A stretch of DNA of 64,000 nt, from positions 5,674,168 through 5,738,167 of the forward strand of contig NC_090610.1 in the NCBI RefSeq assembly GCF_004359215.1, given 5' to 3'. The notes beneath the pieces were generated by a model that had not been told where the DNA came from, did not search any database, and saw nothing but the letters and a program-made list of their open reading frames with translations. The position numbers and the translations under genes were made by a program. Source of the stretch: Bremia lactucae (taxonomy: Eukaryota; Oomycota; Peronosporomycetes; Peronosporales; Peronosporaceae). Each line of letters starts with the position of its first letter. The stretch's first letter is position 1. Shown one piece after another: positions 1 to 13,499 of this stretch.

Positions 1-2585
1 TCACATAGATGAATTCACCTATTCACTCGAAGCAAGGTGTCATCGCCTTGATCCGCCTTCCTCAATTATAAGTCGTAAGTTGCTTAACAATCCATTTCTT
101 CAAGGGATGTTTCGTGCGACTTCGACATGTCAGTCATTGATATTCTTGAATTGTCGTGCGTCATGCCAGTATCGAATTCACCGCCGTCATTTCGTCATTT
201 TGACAGGCGACGTCAACAAGAAGAGTTGCTTTCCTCTTCTCAATCGCTGTGTCGGTTATGAAGAGCATCAATAGAAAGGCTCCAAGTACTCTAACGTGGT
301 GGCCAGCAAAAAGGCCACGAGGAGAACTCACGCTATCTTCTACACTTGGAAGAGCATTGAAATTGTAGTAAAGCTTGCGAACACCGTAGCAATTAGTCGA
401 AGGGAATCTCACGCGGATAACGCGTGCAGTGTCCAGCAACCTGGTCATAGGTCATGACAGCTTGAAAAAGACGGCTGAATCAGCTATTTCTTGAATGAAG
501 CTGTTTAAACGTCAAATACCATCGCCTAGCAATGTGGCAGCACCATCACATAGATGAATTCACCTATTCACTCGAAGCAAGGTGTCATCGCCTTGATCCG
601 CCTTCCTCAATTATAAGTCGTAAGTTGCTTAACAATTCATTTCTTCAAGGGATGTGTCGTGCGACTTCGATATGTCAGTCATTGATATTCTTGAATTGTC
701 GTGCGTCATGCCAGTATCGAATTCTCCGCCGTCTATTCGTCATTTTGACAGGAGATGTCAACAAGAAGAGTTGCTTTCCTCTTCTCAATCGCTGTGTCGG
801 TTATGAAGAGCATCAGTAGAAAGGCTCCAAGTATTTTAACGTGGTGGCCAGCAAAAAGGCCAAGAGGAGAGCTCACGCTATCTTCTACACTTGAAAGAGC
901 ATTGAAATTGTTGTAAAGCTTGCGAACACCGCAGCTGAGATTGAAGCAATTGAACAATGACGAACAAACTACCGGATGCAGTTGGCATGTCTTCGGCTAG
1001 TCTAAAATTTATTGAAAAGTTTTTTTTTGCGACATTAAACACTACTGTTATCGAATTTAAAAGACGCTCCTTTATTTTAGCAAAAATCTAATGCTCCATT
1101 TGTTCAACCAATATTTCGGATGCCTTCAACAAGTTAGTCGAAGGGAATCTCGCGCAGTATCTAGAAACCTGGTCGTAGGTCATGACAGATTGAAGAAGAC
1201 GGCTGATACAGCTATTTCTTGAATGAATCTGTTGAAACGTCAAATACCATCGCCTACAATGTGGCAGCACCATCACATAGATGAATTCACCTATTCACTC
1301 GAAGCAAGGTGTCATCGCCTTGATCCGCCCCGAATTCACCTATTCACTCGAAGCAAGGTGTCATCGCCTTGATCCTCAATTATAAGTCGTAAGTTGCTTA
1401 ACAATCCATTTCTTCAAGGGATGTGTCGTGCGACTTCGACATGTTAGTCATTGATATTCTTGAATTGTCGTGCGTCATGCCAGTATCGAATTCTCCGCCG
1501 TCAATTCGTCATTTTGACAGGCGATGTCAACAAGAAGAGTTGCTTTCCCCTTGTCAATCGCTGTGTCGGTCATGAAGAGCATTAATAGAAAGGCTCCAAG
1601 TACTCTAACGTGGTGGCCAGCAAAAAGGCCACGAGGAGAACTCACGCTATCTTCTACACTTGGAAGAGCATTGAAATTGTTGTAAAGCTTGCGAACACCG
1701 CAGCTGAGATTGAAGCAATTGAATAATGACGAACAAACTATCGGATGCAGTTGGCATGTCTTCGGCTAGTCTCAAATTTATTGAAAAGTTTTTTTGCTAC
1801 ATTAAACACTACTGTTATCGAATTTGAAAGACGCTCCTTTATTTTAGCAAAAATCTAATGCTCGATTTGTTCAACCAATATTTCGGATGCCTTCAACAAG
1901 TTAGTCGAAGGGAATCTCGCGCGGATAACGCGTGCAGTATCTAGAAACCTTGTCGTAGGTCATGACAGATTGAAGAAGACGGCTGATACAGCTATTTCTT
2001 GAATGAAGCTGTTGAAACGTCAAATACCATCGCCTACAATGTGGCAGCACCATCACATAGATGAATTCACCTATTCACTCGAAGCAAGGTGTCATCGCCT
2101 TGATCCGCCTTCCTCAATTTCAAGTCGTAAATTGCTTAACAATCCATTTCTTCAAGGTATGTGTCGTACGACTTCGACATGTCAGTCATTAATATTCTTG
2201 AATTGTCGTGCATCATGCCAGTATCGAATTTACCGCCGTCATTTCGTCATTTTGACAGGCGACGTCAACAAGAAGAGTTGCTTTCCCCTTCTCAATCGCT
2301 GTGTCGGTTATGAAGAGCATCAATAGAAAGGCTCCAAGTATTTTAACATGGTGGCCAGCAAAAAGGCCACAAGGAGTAATCACGCTATCTTCTACACTTG
2401 GAAGAGCATTGAAATTGTAGTAAAGCTTGCGAACACCGTAGCAATTAGTCGAAGGGAATCTCGCGCGAATAACGCGTGCAGTATCCAGCAACCTGGTCGT
2501 AGGTCATGATAGCTTGAGAAGACGGCAGATACTGCTATTTCTTGAATGAAGTTGTTGAAACGTCAAATACCATCGCCTAGCAATG
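1..2585. repeat. Tandem array of 0.55-0.78 kb repeat units
   Basis: Four successive units can be aligned on the anchor GATGAATTCACCTATTCACT, which begins near 8, 553, 1280 and 2060, giving spacings of about 545, 727 and 780 bp. The long units contain a block of about 180-230 bp, with a T-rich stretch near 1020 and 1790, that the short units lack. The third unit also has a local 50-bp duplication near 1330. Each unit has a short open frame of about 90 codons on both strands, but frames break between copies and match no family I know. The array directly precedes a broken Gypsy element, so the units may be a multiplied LTR or leader region. I see no TG..CA ends that would prove an LTR. Confidence 0.85.
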
Positions 2586-3100
2586 TGGGCAGTCACTGCA
2601 CATCGATAAAAACCGATCCACCCAAAGCAAAGTATCATTGCCTTGATCCGCCTCGCTCTCTTTCAAGTTCTAATTTGTAAGACAATCCATTTATTTGAGG
2701 GATGTGCCGTACGCCTTCGACATGTCAGTCATTGATTTTCTTGAATTGTCGTGCATCATGCCAGTATTGAATCACCACCGTCAATTTATTATTTTGACAG
2801 GCGACGTCAACAAGAAGAGTTGCTTTCCCCTTCTCATCCGCTGTTTCGGCCATGAAAAGCTTCAAAAGAAAGGCTTCAAGCACTCTGACACGGTTACAGC
2901 AAAGAGGTCACGTGGAACACGCACATTATCTATTACGCTTCGAAGAGCATTAAATATTTTGAGAAGACTGTGAACACCGTAGCTGAGATTGAAGCAATTG
3001 AATGATGACCAACAAACTACTGGATTCAGTTGGCATGTATTCGGCTTAGTTACGATATATTGAAGTTTTTTTTGCTGTGTTAAACACTACTGTAAACGAA
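2586..3100. repeat. Divergent array unit at the 5' edge of Gypsy copy A
   Basis: This is a fifth unit of the same family, clearly diverged from units 1-4, for example in the stretch around 2868-2960. It is nearly identical to 7320-7840. It runs straight into the internal sequence of the broken Gypsy element. Because the same divergent unit sits in front of both Gypsy copies, it was duplicated together with them and may be the true 5' flank or LTR-proximal part of that element. Confidence 0.7.
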
Positions 3101-6079
3101 TTTGAAGGCTCTTCATTTTTTGGGTGCGTTAATGGGATGTTAAACGTCTCCAAAAAAGCTACCCAGCTCGTGGAGACTGGGGGAGTGAAATGGGCAATGA
3201 CAAGTAGCCATGTGTTCTATAGTCCTGCACAAAGCCGAGAGCCTGCCTGTGGTAGTAGACAGCGAGCTTACAGGAAGTCAAGCATCTAATGAACCGGCAC
3301 AGTGGTGCGGCTGGAAGGGGTGCGTTAGCCAGGAGAGCAACGGCACACGCTTCTTAGTAAAAGGGGGTGGTGACTCGAAGTACGAGTACTCGACAGATAA
3401 GGACGATCAAGGCACGTCTAAACGAGTGACCTTTGGATCAGTCCTTATTAAAGAGGATGAGCCTTTAATAGAGGTGTTTGAGGCCGTCAAATACTAAATT
3501 GCGGAGGCTTCCTCAGTTGAGGTACTCCAGCAAGTCTTTAAATTTGCCGAGGAGAAAGCAAATTTCTCGGAGATGCCGTGGGATCTGTTCCTTGTCGAAT
3601 CAAAGGAAGGAATGATCCACGAAATAATCACACCAGTTCCAGAACAAAACTTGGTGGACTGTTGCTCGTCGTCCACAATGGACGAGAGCGTCCTAGAAAC
3701 GGACAAAAAGAAATGGTTCGCTGCTCAAGGCTGGGATGTCTTGAGAGGCATTCCGTTCTTTGAGGTTCTGTGGAAACATCGCGATGTGTTCCCAGAAGAA
3801 GTGCCGAGCCGCCTACCAGCAGATAGGGGCGTCGAACACGAAATAGATCTCGAACCTGGCACTTAGTATTTTGTGACCAGGCAATGGCCGTTGCCGAAAG
3901 AACAAGTCGATTTTATCGATAAGTTCTTCGACAAGCGAGCCAAGGCGGGACATTTGCGTGAGAGCGAATCGCCTTTCTGCAGCCCAACCTTTTGTATGCG
4001 TAAAGCCACCGGTGGATGGCGCGTGGTTCATGCTTAAATTAAGCTGAACACGGCGACCATTCTGGCTCAAACGGCAATGTCGCGGAAAGATGTTTTGTTG
4101 AATACATTGAACTATGGATTTTTGCGACGGAACAATACTACGCCCACAAATGTCATTTTACGGAGTAGATTCGTCAGAATTCGTGAGGCTTATTTTGAGC
4201 AATATGGGCAAGTTTGTATTGAATTGGTACCGCCTTTACTGCGGACTTTGTGCGCATGGACGTGCATAAAACGTGGGCCCTTTCAAGCAACGAATGCGCT
4301 TACGATACAGGCCCAACGGGTTCGAGGATGGTCTTCGAGAGCGAATATTTCATCTAACACAGAGAAAAACTATCCGCAAAAGCATCTCTAAGTCCTGGAT
4401 TTATTATCTCAAACTGACTCAGAGATAAGTAAATTCGGGACGCGATTCTTCTTCCAAAATGGTTAAGGGAAGAAACAGCGAAGAAGATAAAGGACGAAGA
4501 GAGTCCAAGTACTCTTCAAGAGGCTATTGAAATTGCCTCTTACTTCGAGTTGCACATTTCTCGGGGAAACCACAACTGTCTGCGACCAAAGTGTCAAAAA
4601 CGATTCCAAGTAAACTCATCATCGGCCAGGCAAGCCTCGACCTCAATAACCAAGGAAGGTAGACTGGAAGAAAGAGGCTACTTTCAATAAGTGTGGTATT
4701 AAGGGTCACATCGCGCCGGAATGCCGAAGCATAGAGACCAAGATCGGGAAGGAAACAAATCACTATGTAAACGGTTCCTTCTACTCAACCTTAAGAGCAC
4801 TGGCATGCGCCTATCGAGGCTTTACCCAAAAGAGGAATATTTCGATATTTATCGAAAATTGCGCAGCTAAAAGTCGTTTTCAAGTAATGCCAATTCCTAA
4901 GCAGAATGCTGTGCTCCTGGATATGATCTGGCTCCGTGAGCAAAACCCAGAAATTCATTGGAAGGCTTTGACGCGAAAACCTCGTGAGGTAGCAGATGAG
5001 TCACCGTTGGCTTCAAAGCCTCTGTCAACAGCATGGTCACACCAAGTTTATCTTAGCTAAATCTCTTGCCAATGAGTTGCGCAAAGGAGATGTTGAGTGC
5101 GTGTTCGTTATCGATCCGCACGAATCGGATAAAGCTGAACGTTTTAAGTCACAAGGATGGGAGACACTGAAAGACAATTTAGCGTATGACGTGTCGAGGA
5201 AGTACAAGGACACAGTGTTCGGTATTCAGAGCCTTGAACTTTTAGAGTCATTTCCGTGATGCGACGAGGACGTCGAGCCGTCTAACTAAAGCCAAGATCA
5301 ACATTCATTACGTTGTCTTCGTCGACATGTACGTCAAGATCTAACGCTTTTGCGAGCTCTTCCGAAATACCGTTGTGATTCAAGCCATATTACCAAGTAC
5401 GACACCTCCATTCGTAAAGGTATTGAGCATGAGATCAAGCTGAAGCCAGGTGGTAATCCGTGTGCGGTACCGCAATGGCGACAAAGCCCGGAACAACGTA
5501 AATCAATCCAAGACTGGACAAAGGAGATGGTGAAAGCGGGCAAAATTCCACCCAATTACTCTTCGTTTTGGGCGCCAACGTTTTGCGTCAAGAAACCAGT
5601 CGGTTGGCGTATCGTTCACGACTATTGACAACTTAATTCGGCAACAGTAATGTCAGCAGTCCCGACGCCATGTCAGGAAGTCAGTCGTTCTCCTGTATGA
5701 ACTTATTGTGGAGCTACTAACGACTCCAATTACGCGATCAAGTCATCCCTTTAACCGCGTTTCTAACGTCTGATGGATTGTTTGAGTACCTAGTAACACC
5801 TATGGGACTAAGCGGTAGTCCCGGGGTATTAAATTGTCTTCTTCAACGTGTTTTCAGTAACTTGCTTGACGTGATGCGCATCTAATTTGATGACATCTAT
5901 GTTTTCATGCGCAACTCGGACATTCAAGAGCATATTGCGGCTCAAGATCGCGTGCTAAAGCGATGCGAGGGGCAAGAGCTCTACCTTAAATTGTCCAAGT
6001 GCAAGTTTTGTGTGCCGGAAATCCCGGGCTTGGGTGACTTTGCCGGACGCGCTGGTGTCCGCATGGATCCCGACAAGAT
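3100..6079 (+). mobile_element. Broken chimeric Ty3/Gypsy element, copy A (truncated by gap)
   Basis: The internal sequence is collinear with 7834-10813 at a constant offset of 4734 bp. In order I see a reverse transcriptase N-terminal module (about 3800-4040, with RGVEHEIDLEPGT and a GGWRVVHA end), a zinc-knuckle segment (about 4685-4735, KCGIKGHIAPEC, first Cys replaced by Phe), a retropepsin-like region with the typical DMIWLREQNPEI stretch (4919-4960), and a second, different reverse transcriptase N-terminal module (about 5350-5628, ending WRIVHDY). Stops and frameshifts occur throughout. Order and duplication of the RT start show that two Gypsy elements were fused. The copy is cut off by the N gap inside the RT thumb region. 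Confidence 0.85.
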
Positions 6080-6839
6080 NNNNNNNNNNNNNNNNNNNNN
6101 NNNNNNNNNNNNNNNNNNNNNNNNNNNNNNNNNNNNNNNNNNNNNNNNNNNNNNNNNNNNNNNNNNNNNNNNNNNNNNNNNNNNNNNNNNNNNNNNNNNN
6201 NNNNNNNNNNNNNNNNNNNNNNNNNNNNNNNNNNNNNNNNNNNNNNNNNNNNNNNNNNNNNNNNNNNNNNNNNNNNNNNNNNNNNNNNNNNNNNNNNNNN
6301 NNNNNNNNNNNNNNNNNNNNNNNNNNNNNNNNNNNNNNNNNNNNNNNNNNNNNNNNNNNNNNNNNNNNNNNNNNNNNNNNNNNNNNNNNNNNNNNNNNNN
6401 NNNNNNNNNNNNNNNNNNNNNNNNNNNNNNNNNNNNNNNNNNNNNNNNNNNNNNNNNNNNNNNNNNNNNNNNNNNNNNNNNNNNNNNNNNNNNNNNNNNN
6501 NNNNNNNNNNNNNNNNNNNNNNNNNNNNNNNNNNNNNNNNNNNNNNNNNNNNNNNNNNNNNNNNNNNNNNNNNNNNNNNNNNNNNNNNNNNNNNNNNNNN
6601 NNNNNNNNNNNNNNNNNNNNNNNNNNNNNNNNNNNNNNNNNNNNNNNNNNNNNNNNNNNNNNNNNNNNNNNNNNNNNNNNNNNNNNNNNNNNNNNNNNNN
6701 NNNNNNNNNNNNNNNNNNNNNNNNNNNNNNNNNNNNNNNNNNNNNNNNNNNNNNNNNNNNNNNNNNNNNNNNNNNNNNNNNNNNNNNNNNNNNNNNNNNN
6801 NNNNNNNNNNNNNNNNNNNNNNNNNNNNNNNNNNNNNNN
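6080..6839. other. Assembly gap, 760 N
   Basis: A run of 760 N lies between the RT thumb of Gypsy copy A and a resumed array unit. By analogy with copy B, the missing DNA should include the RNase H and integrase of copy A plus the start of another repeat unit. That would need more than 2 kb, so either the gap length is an estimate or copy A is truncated. Confidence 0.99.
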
Positions 6840-7840
6840 TGTGTCGGTCATGAAGAGCATCAATAGAAAGGCTCCAAGTACTCTAACGTAGTAGCCAGCA
6901 AAAAGTCCACGAGGAGCACTCACGCTATCTTCTACACTTGGAAGAGCATTGAAATGTTGAAAAGCTTGCGAACACCGTAGCTGATATTGAAGCAATTGAA
7001 TAATGACGAACAAACTACCGGATGCAGTTGGCATGTTTTTGACTAGCTACAGATTTATTGAAGAGTTTTTTTTGCTACATTAAACACTACTGTAATCGAA
7101 TTTGAAAGACGCTCCTTTATTTCAGCAAAGATCGAATGCTCCATTTGTTCAATGAATGTTTGGATGCTTCCAACACGTCAGTCGGAGGGGATCTCGCGCG
7201 GATAACGCGAGCAGTATCCAGCAACCTGGTCGTAGATCATGATAGCTTGAAAAGACGGCAGATACAGCAATTTCTTGAATGAAGTTGTTGAAACGTCAAA
7301 TATCATCGTCTAGCAATGTGGGCAGTCACTGCACATCGATAAAGATCGATCCACTCAAAGCAAAGTATCATTGCCTTGATCCGCCTCGCTCTATTTCAAA
7401 TTGTAATTTGTAAGACAATTCATTTATTCAAGGGATGTGCCGTACGCCTTTGACATGTCAGTCATTGATTTTCTTGAATTGTCGTGCATCATGCCAGTAT
7501 CAAATCACCGCCGTAAATTCATCATTTTACAGGCGACGTCAACAAGAAGAGTTACTTTCCCCTTCTCATCCGCTGTTTCGGTCATAAAGAGCTTCAAAAG
7601 AAAGGCTTCAAGCACTCTGACTCGGTTACAGCAAAGAGGTTACGAGGAACACGCACATTATCTTCTACGCTTCGACGAGCATTAAATATTTTGAGAAGAT
7701 TGTGAACACCGTAGCTGAGATTGAAGCAATTGAAGAATGACGAACAAACAACCGGATTCATGTATATTCATGTATATGGCTTAGTTACAGATATATTGAA
7801 GTTTTTTTGATGTATTAAACACTACTGTAAACGAGTTTGA
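6840..7840. repeat. Array unit (long type) plus divergent unit before Gypsy copy B
   Basis: 6840-7315 matches the second half of the long array unit (compare about 1560-2040). 7316-7840 is the divergent unit and is nearly identical to 2586-3100. The arrangement array, divergent unit, Gypsy therefore repeats the layout of the first 6 kb. Confidence 0.8.
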
Positions 7841-8539
7841 AGGCTCTCCATTTTTTGGGTGCGTTGACGGGATGTTATACGTCTCCAAAAAGCTACCCAG
7901 CTCGTGGAGACTGGGGTAGTGAAATGGGCAATGACAAGTAGCCATGTGTCCTATAGTCCTGCACAAAGCCGAGAGCCTGCCTGTGGTAGAAGACTGCGAG
8001 CTTACAGGAAGTCAAGCGTCTAATGAACCGGCACAGTGGTGCGGCTGGAAGGGGTGCGTTAGCCAGGAGAGCAACGGCACAAGCTTCTCAGTAAAAGGGG
8101 GTGGTGACTCGAAGTACGAGTACTCGACAGATTAGGATGATCAAAGGCAGTCTAAACGAGTGACCTTTGGATCAGCTCTTATTAAAGAGGACGAGCCTTT
8201 GAAAGAGGTGTTTGAGGCCGTCAAATACTAAATTGCGGAGGCTTCCTCAGTTGAGGTTTCCGGCAAGTCTTTAAATTTGCTGAGGAGAAAGCAAATTTTT
8301 TGGAGATGTCGTGGGATCTGTTCCTAGTCGAATCAAAGGAAGGAATGATCCACGAAATAATCACACCAGTTCCAGAAGAGAACTTGGTGGACTGTTGCTC
8401 GTCGTCCACAATGGACGAGAGCGTCCTAGAAACGGACAAAATAAATGGTTCGCTGCTCAAGGCTGGGATGTCTTGAGAGGCATTCCGTTCTTTGAGGTTC
8501 TGTGAAAACATCGCGATGTGTTCTTAGAAGAAGTGGCGA

Positions 8540-8770
8540 GCCGCCTACCAGCAGATAGGGGCATCGGGCACGAAATAGACCTCGAACCTGGCACTTAGTA
8601 TTTTGTGACCAGGCAATGGCCGTTGCCGAAAGAACAAGTCGATTATATCGATAAGTTCTTCGACAAGCGAGCCAAGGCGGGACATTTGCGTGAGAGCGAA
8701 TCGCCTTTCTGCAGCCCAACCTTTTGTATGCGTAAAGCCACAGGTGGATGGCGCGTGGTTCATGCTTAAA
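8540..8770 (+). pseudogene. Gypsy RT N-terminal module of the first fused element
   Basis: The six-frame text reads through FDKRAKAGHLRESESPFCSP and a GGWRVVHA end, the conserved N-terminal part of Ty3/Gypsy reverse transcriptase (template-binding loops before the palm). An in-frame stop follows the LEPGT segment, and another follows VVHA. The palm with the YxDD site is absent: immediately downstream the sequence switches to gag-like material of another element. Confidence 0.75.
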
Positions 8771-10082
8771 TTAAGCTGAACACGGCGACCATTCTGGCTC
8801 AAACGCCAATGTCGCGGAAAGATGTTTTGTTGAATACATTGAACTATGGATTTTTGCGACGAAACAATACTACGCCCACAAATGTCATTTGACGGAGTAG
8901 ATTCGTCAGAATTCGTGAGACTTATTTTGAGCAATATGGGCAAGTCCGTATTGAATTGGTACCGCCTTTACTGCGGACTTTGTGCGCATGAACGTGCATA
9001 AAACGTGGGCCCTTTTCAAGCAACGAATGCGCTTACGATACGGGCCCAACGGGTTCGAGGATGGTCTTCGAGAGCGAATATTTCATCTAACACAGAGAAA
9101 AACTATCCACAAGAGCATTTCTAAGTCCTGAATATATTAATTCAAACTGACTCAGAGATAAGTAAATTCGAGACGCGATACTTCTTCCAAAATGGTTAAG
9201 GGAAGAAACAGCGAAGAAGATAAAGGACGAAGAGAGTCCAAGTACTCTTTAAGAGGCTATTGAAATTGCCTTTTACTTCAAGTTGCACATTTCTCGGGGA
9301 AATCACAACTGTCTGCGACCAAAGTGTCAAAAACGATTCCAAGTAAACTCATCATCGGCCAGGCAAGCCTCGACCTCAATAGCCAAGGAAGGTAGACTGG
9401 AAAAAAGAGGCTACTTTCAATAAGTGTGGTATCAAGGGTCACATCACGCCGGAATGCCGAAGCATAGAGACCAAGGTCGCGAAGGAAACAAATCACTATG
9501 TAAATGGTTCCTTCTACTCAACCTTAAAAGCACCGGCATGCGCCTTTCGAGGCTTTACCCAAAAGAGGAATGTTTCGATATTTATCGAAAATTTGCGCAG
9601 CTAAAAGTCGTTTTCAAGTAATGCCAATTTCTAAGCAGAATGCTGTGCTCCTGGATATGATCTGGCTCCGTGAGCAAAACCCAGAAATTCATTGGAAGGC
9701 TTTGACGCTAAAACCTCGTGAGGTAGCAGATGAGTCACCGTTGGCTTTAAAGCCTCTGTCAACAGCATGGTCACACCAAGCTTATCTTAGCTAAATCTGT
9801 TGCCAATGAGTTGCGCACAGGAGATGTTGAGTGCGTGTTCGTTATCGATCCGCACGAATCGGATAAAGCTGAACGTTTTAAGTTACAAGGATGGGAGACA
9901 CTGAAAGACAATTTAGCGTATGACGTGTCGAGGAAGTACAAGGACACAGTGTTCGTATTTAAAGCCTTGAACTTTTAGAGTCATTTCCGTGATGCGACGA
10001 GGACGTCGAGCCGTCTGGCTGAAGCCAAGATCAACATTCATTACGTTGTCTTCGTCGACTTGTACGTCAAGATCTAACGCTT

Positions 10083-11633
10083 GTGCGAGCTCTTCCGAAA
10101 TACCGTTGTGATTCAAGCCGTATTACCAAGTACGACACCTCCATTCGTAAAGGTATTGAGCATGAGATCAAGCTGAAGCTAGGCGGTAATCCGTGTGCGG
10201 TACCGCAATGGCGACAAAGCCCGGAACAACGTAAATCAATCCAAGACTGGACAAAGGAGATGGTGAAAGCGGGCAATATTCCACCCAATTACTCTTCGTT
10301 TTGGGCGCCAACGTTTTGCGTCAAGAAACCTGTCGGTTGGCGTATCGTTCACGACTATTGACAACTTAATGCAGCAACAGTAATGTCAGCAATCCCGACG
10401 CCATGTCAGCAGGTCATTCGTTCTCCTGTATGGACTTATTGTGGGGCTACTAACGACTCAAATTACGCGATCAAGTCATCCCTTTAACCGCGTTTCTAAC
10501 GTCTGATGGATTGTTTGAGTACCTAGTAACACCTATGGGACTAAGCGGTAGTCCCGGGGTATTTAATTGTCTTCTTCAATGTGTTTTCAGTAACTTGCGT
10601 GACGTGATGCGCATCTAATTTGATGAAATCTATGTTTTCATGCGCAACTCGGACATTCAAGAGCATATTGCGGCTCAAGATCGCGTGCTAAAGCGATGCG
10701 AGGGGCAAGAGCTCTACCTTAAATTGTCCAAGTGCAAGTTTTGTGTGCCGGAAATCCCGGGCTTGGGTGACTTTGCCGGACGCGCTGGTGTCCGCATGGA
10801 TCCCGACAAGATGAAGATTATCCGCGGCTGGCCCGTGCCGAACACAAAAAAGCCAATGGAATACTTATTGGGCACAACCGTTTACTTGTCCCGCTTCTAC
10901 CCGGACTTTGTACAGTTTGTCAGACCTCTTAACAAGTCCATTAAAGGCAAGAAGTCCAAAGAGACTTTACGTTGACAGATCATCAAATGGCGTGCTTTAA
11001 ACAGTTAAAGCATCGCCTTTCAACGCCACCAGGGTTGCGTCTTCCCAACTTTTCCAACCCATTGGTATCCGAATGGACGCGTTTAACTTTGCGATTGGGA
11101 GAATTTTGTATCGAAAGGAGGGAAAGACGGAGTATCCCATTACGTACTTCAATTACAAGAAGAAACCTACGAAATCAAGCGGCACCATGAAACAACATGA
11201 AGAGAATGAGGACCCCATCGCGTACACCGGCCGCAAAATGAAGCCTGCGGAGTTAAACTACCCCTTTCAGGGGCAAGAACTTTTCGCGATCATGCATGCC
11301 TTCGAGGTTTGGCGCGTGTAATTTCTCGATCGTCCGTTCGTCGTTGAGACAGATCACAAGAGCATCGAGACCATTTGAACACAGAAGACAACCAACCGAC
11401 GAATGGCAAGATGGTTTAATGAGCTCACGAAATATCTACCAATGTTTAAGTGGATTTCAGGAAATACAAATGAACTCACGGATGCGCTTTCTCGCAACCC
11501 CGAATTCGAACACAAAGCAGCCCAAGTGAGTCTGCAAGACCTTCTTGAAGCAGCCGCTAACCGTGACGTTGTAGCCGTTATGGGCTCGCGCCAAGATTTA
11601 CTCAAAGTGTCAACGAAAGCTGTACAAGTCTAA
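10083..11633 (+). pseudogene. Gypsy reverse transcriptase and RNase H, multiply broken
   Basis: The RT start (WRIVHDY at about 10345) is followed by stops. The palm reads in fragments to about 10620, where the YxDD region is decayed (FDEIYVFM in one frame). The thumb, 10640-10975, is open for 111 codons and includes KCKFCVPEIPGLGDFAGRAG and MDPDKMKIIRGWPVP. RNase H follows in other frames (FNFAIGRILY, IAYTGRKMKPAELNYP, VVETDHKSIETI), and the stretch ends with the connection motif NELTDALSRNP near 11470-11500. At least four frame changes are needed, so it cannot make an enzyme. The matching part of copy A ends at the N gap. Confidence 0.85.
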
Positions 11634-11691
11634 TCTGGAAAGAAAGAAGATCATTGAGCAGCTCGAAAAGGGTGCTAAATCGCCTAGGTAT

Positions 11692-13027
11692 GTGTTAGAG
11701 AACAATCTTCTCTACTTCAAGACGCAGGAGGACGAAGAATTCATACTCGTGATTCTTGTCAATGACGATCTCAATAATCGCGTTATTTTTGACAATCATG
11801 ACTCCGCTGCTGCCGGCGATTCAGGATACTTTAAGACGTATCTAGCCGTGCAGCGTAAGTACTTGTGGCCGCGTATGTCAAAGTACATTCAGCGCTATGT
11901 GGGCACATACGAAATGTGTCTGCGCAACAAGGCCCGTCAAACAAGGCCACCAAGTCTAATAAACTCGCAAAGTTTTCCAAGTGGAAGGTGGGTCAAAATT
12001 TCAATGGACTCTTTGGTCGCGAAACCCGAGACTAGCTCTAGTCATGACGCGCTGATGGTTATCGTCGATAGCTTGACCAAACGAGCCAAGTTCATTCAGG
12101 CCAAAACGACGGCGACGGCCGAAGTTATCGCAGATCTTTTCTTGAAGAACTACGCCAAAGACTACGGACTACCAATGTCTACGTGTCCGATCGCGACTCT
12201 TAATTTACTTCAAAGTTCTGGTCTTCAGTAATGAACGCTATATAAACGCAGCATACTTGTCGTCAGTGTTTAGACCGCAAACAGACGGTCAAACATAGCG
12301 AACCAATAAATTTATCGAAGACTATCTTCGAAGAGTCGTTAAACCAGCCCAGAATAACTGGGATGAGTTTATGCATTTGGCAGAATTTGCGTATAATCGT
12401 CGAGTTCACGCATCGATCGGGATGTCACCGTTCGAAGCGGATATTGACTACTGCTCATATATGCCGGATGATGTAGCAGCCGATCCCGAGTTCAAAATGC
12501 TGAACAAGGCGACTTAAAACTTCATTCCAACAAGAAGTCGTTCTGAAGAAGACACAAGACGCGATGAGCGAGGCTCACGAAGAAGTGAAAGCCTACTATG
12601 ATACGAATCGAAAATTGCAAGAGTTTGCGTGGGACAAACGGTCTTACAAGACGGTAAAAAAAACTCGACACTCATCATGAAATTTTTGCCTTGGTTTCGA
12701 ATTTCGCGCCACCTTTTGTGGGCCTGTAGAAAATCGTCAAAAAAATCACCACGACTTATACAAAATTGCAATGTCAAAAGATCGAAGATCCATCCCGTAT
12801 TTCATACGTCGTTACTCAAACCATACAGGAAGGACGACAATCGACGGCAGCAAGCGAACAAAGTGCTTTTAGCAGACGGAAAACAGAAGGACAACTTGTC
12901 CAAGCCGTCATCGGCTACCGTCGTCGCCGTGGCAAAGAACAATACAAGATCCATTGACTCGGTGAGCAAAGAAAAAAATGCCACGTGGGAGTCTGAGTTG
13001 CAATTCTTCAGCAGATTCCCGAATTGA
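11692..13027 (+). pseudogene. Gypsy integrase with chromo-like tail, broken
   Basis: An open stretch of 179 codons (11692-12231) contains the zinc-binding region (YLWPRMSKYIQRYVGTYEMC) and the first part of the catalytic core (WVKISMDSLV, then DALMVIVDSLTKRAKFI). The frame is then lost before the second catalytic Asp. A later frame has the conserved IHPVFHTSLLKPY segment (about 12788-12830) that follows the integrase core in Gypsy elements, and a C-terminal ESELQFF/LQQIPELIVAYWSS piece typical of a chromodomain end. The element is inactive. Confidence 0.85.
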
Positions 13028-13080
13028 TCGTTGCGTACTGGAGCTCAAAGAATGGAGGCCTTTTCTCAATGAAATCATGT

Positions 13081-13499
13081 GAACGGAAGCAGTCTTCCGC
13101 CAGCAAAAGTAGAATGTTGCCATTAATGTGGTACACTCTTTAGACATCACTATTCTATACAAATAAAAAAGAATTAAAAGAAATAGAAATTTTAGTAAAG
13201 AATGGTGACCTGCAAATAGTTCAGCATGGAGAAGCGACACGGATCCGTCTATACATTGAATACATATGGAAAGATAGGTGACATCTACTAGGAATGGTTG
13301 GTGCTGAGAGTACAATCGTAAGAGCAGCAAGGCCACTGCCAATTAATCTCACTTCTCAATTTCCTATCTTCGCTCCAAACACTTGCCCTTAGCGGCACCG
13401 TTGTCACTACAAGCCTTCCTCGTCCCTTCAGTTGCGCACTAATTACAAGCCCCGTCCTTCGCTACTCTGATTTAATGCACTGGTAGCATGAGAGCCTCG
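13081..13499. other. No recognised feature
   Basis: About 400 bp between the end of Gypsy copy B and the next fragments. It holds only short open frames with no recognisable protein, and no array unit or LTR is visible. Confidence 0.6.

Larger units (their letters stand above)
7840..13080 (+). mobile_element. Broken chimeric Ty3/Gypsy element, copy B
   Basis: This is the second copy of the chimera at 3100-6079 and runs further, through RNase H and integrase. Domains in order: partial RT start of element 1 (about 8540-8770), zinc knuckle (about 9420-9470), protease-like region (9650-9720), RT of element 2 (10083-10975), RNase H (10980-11520), integrase (11692-12500) and an integrase C-terminal tail (12770-13030). 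All frames are interrupted. I see no clear LTR at its 3' end near 13080. Differences from copy A are scattered single bases and small indels. Confidence 0.85.
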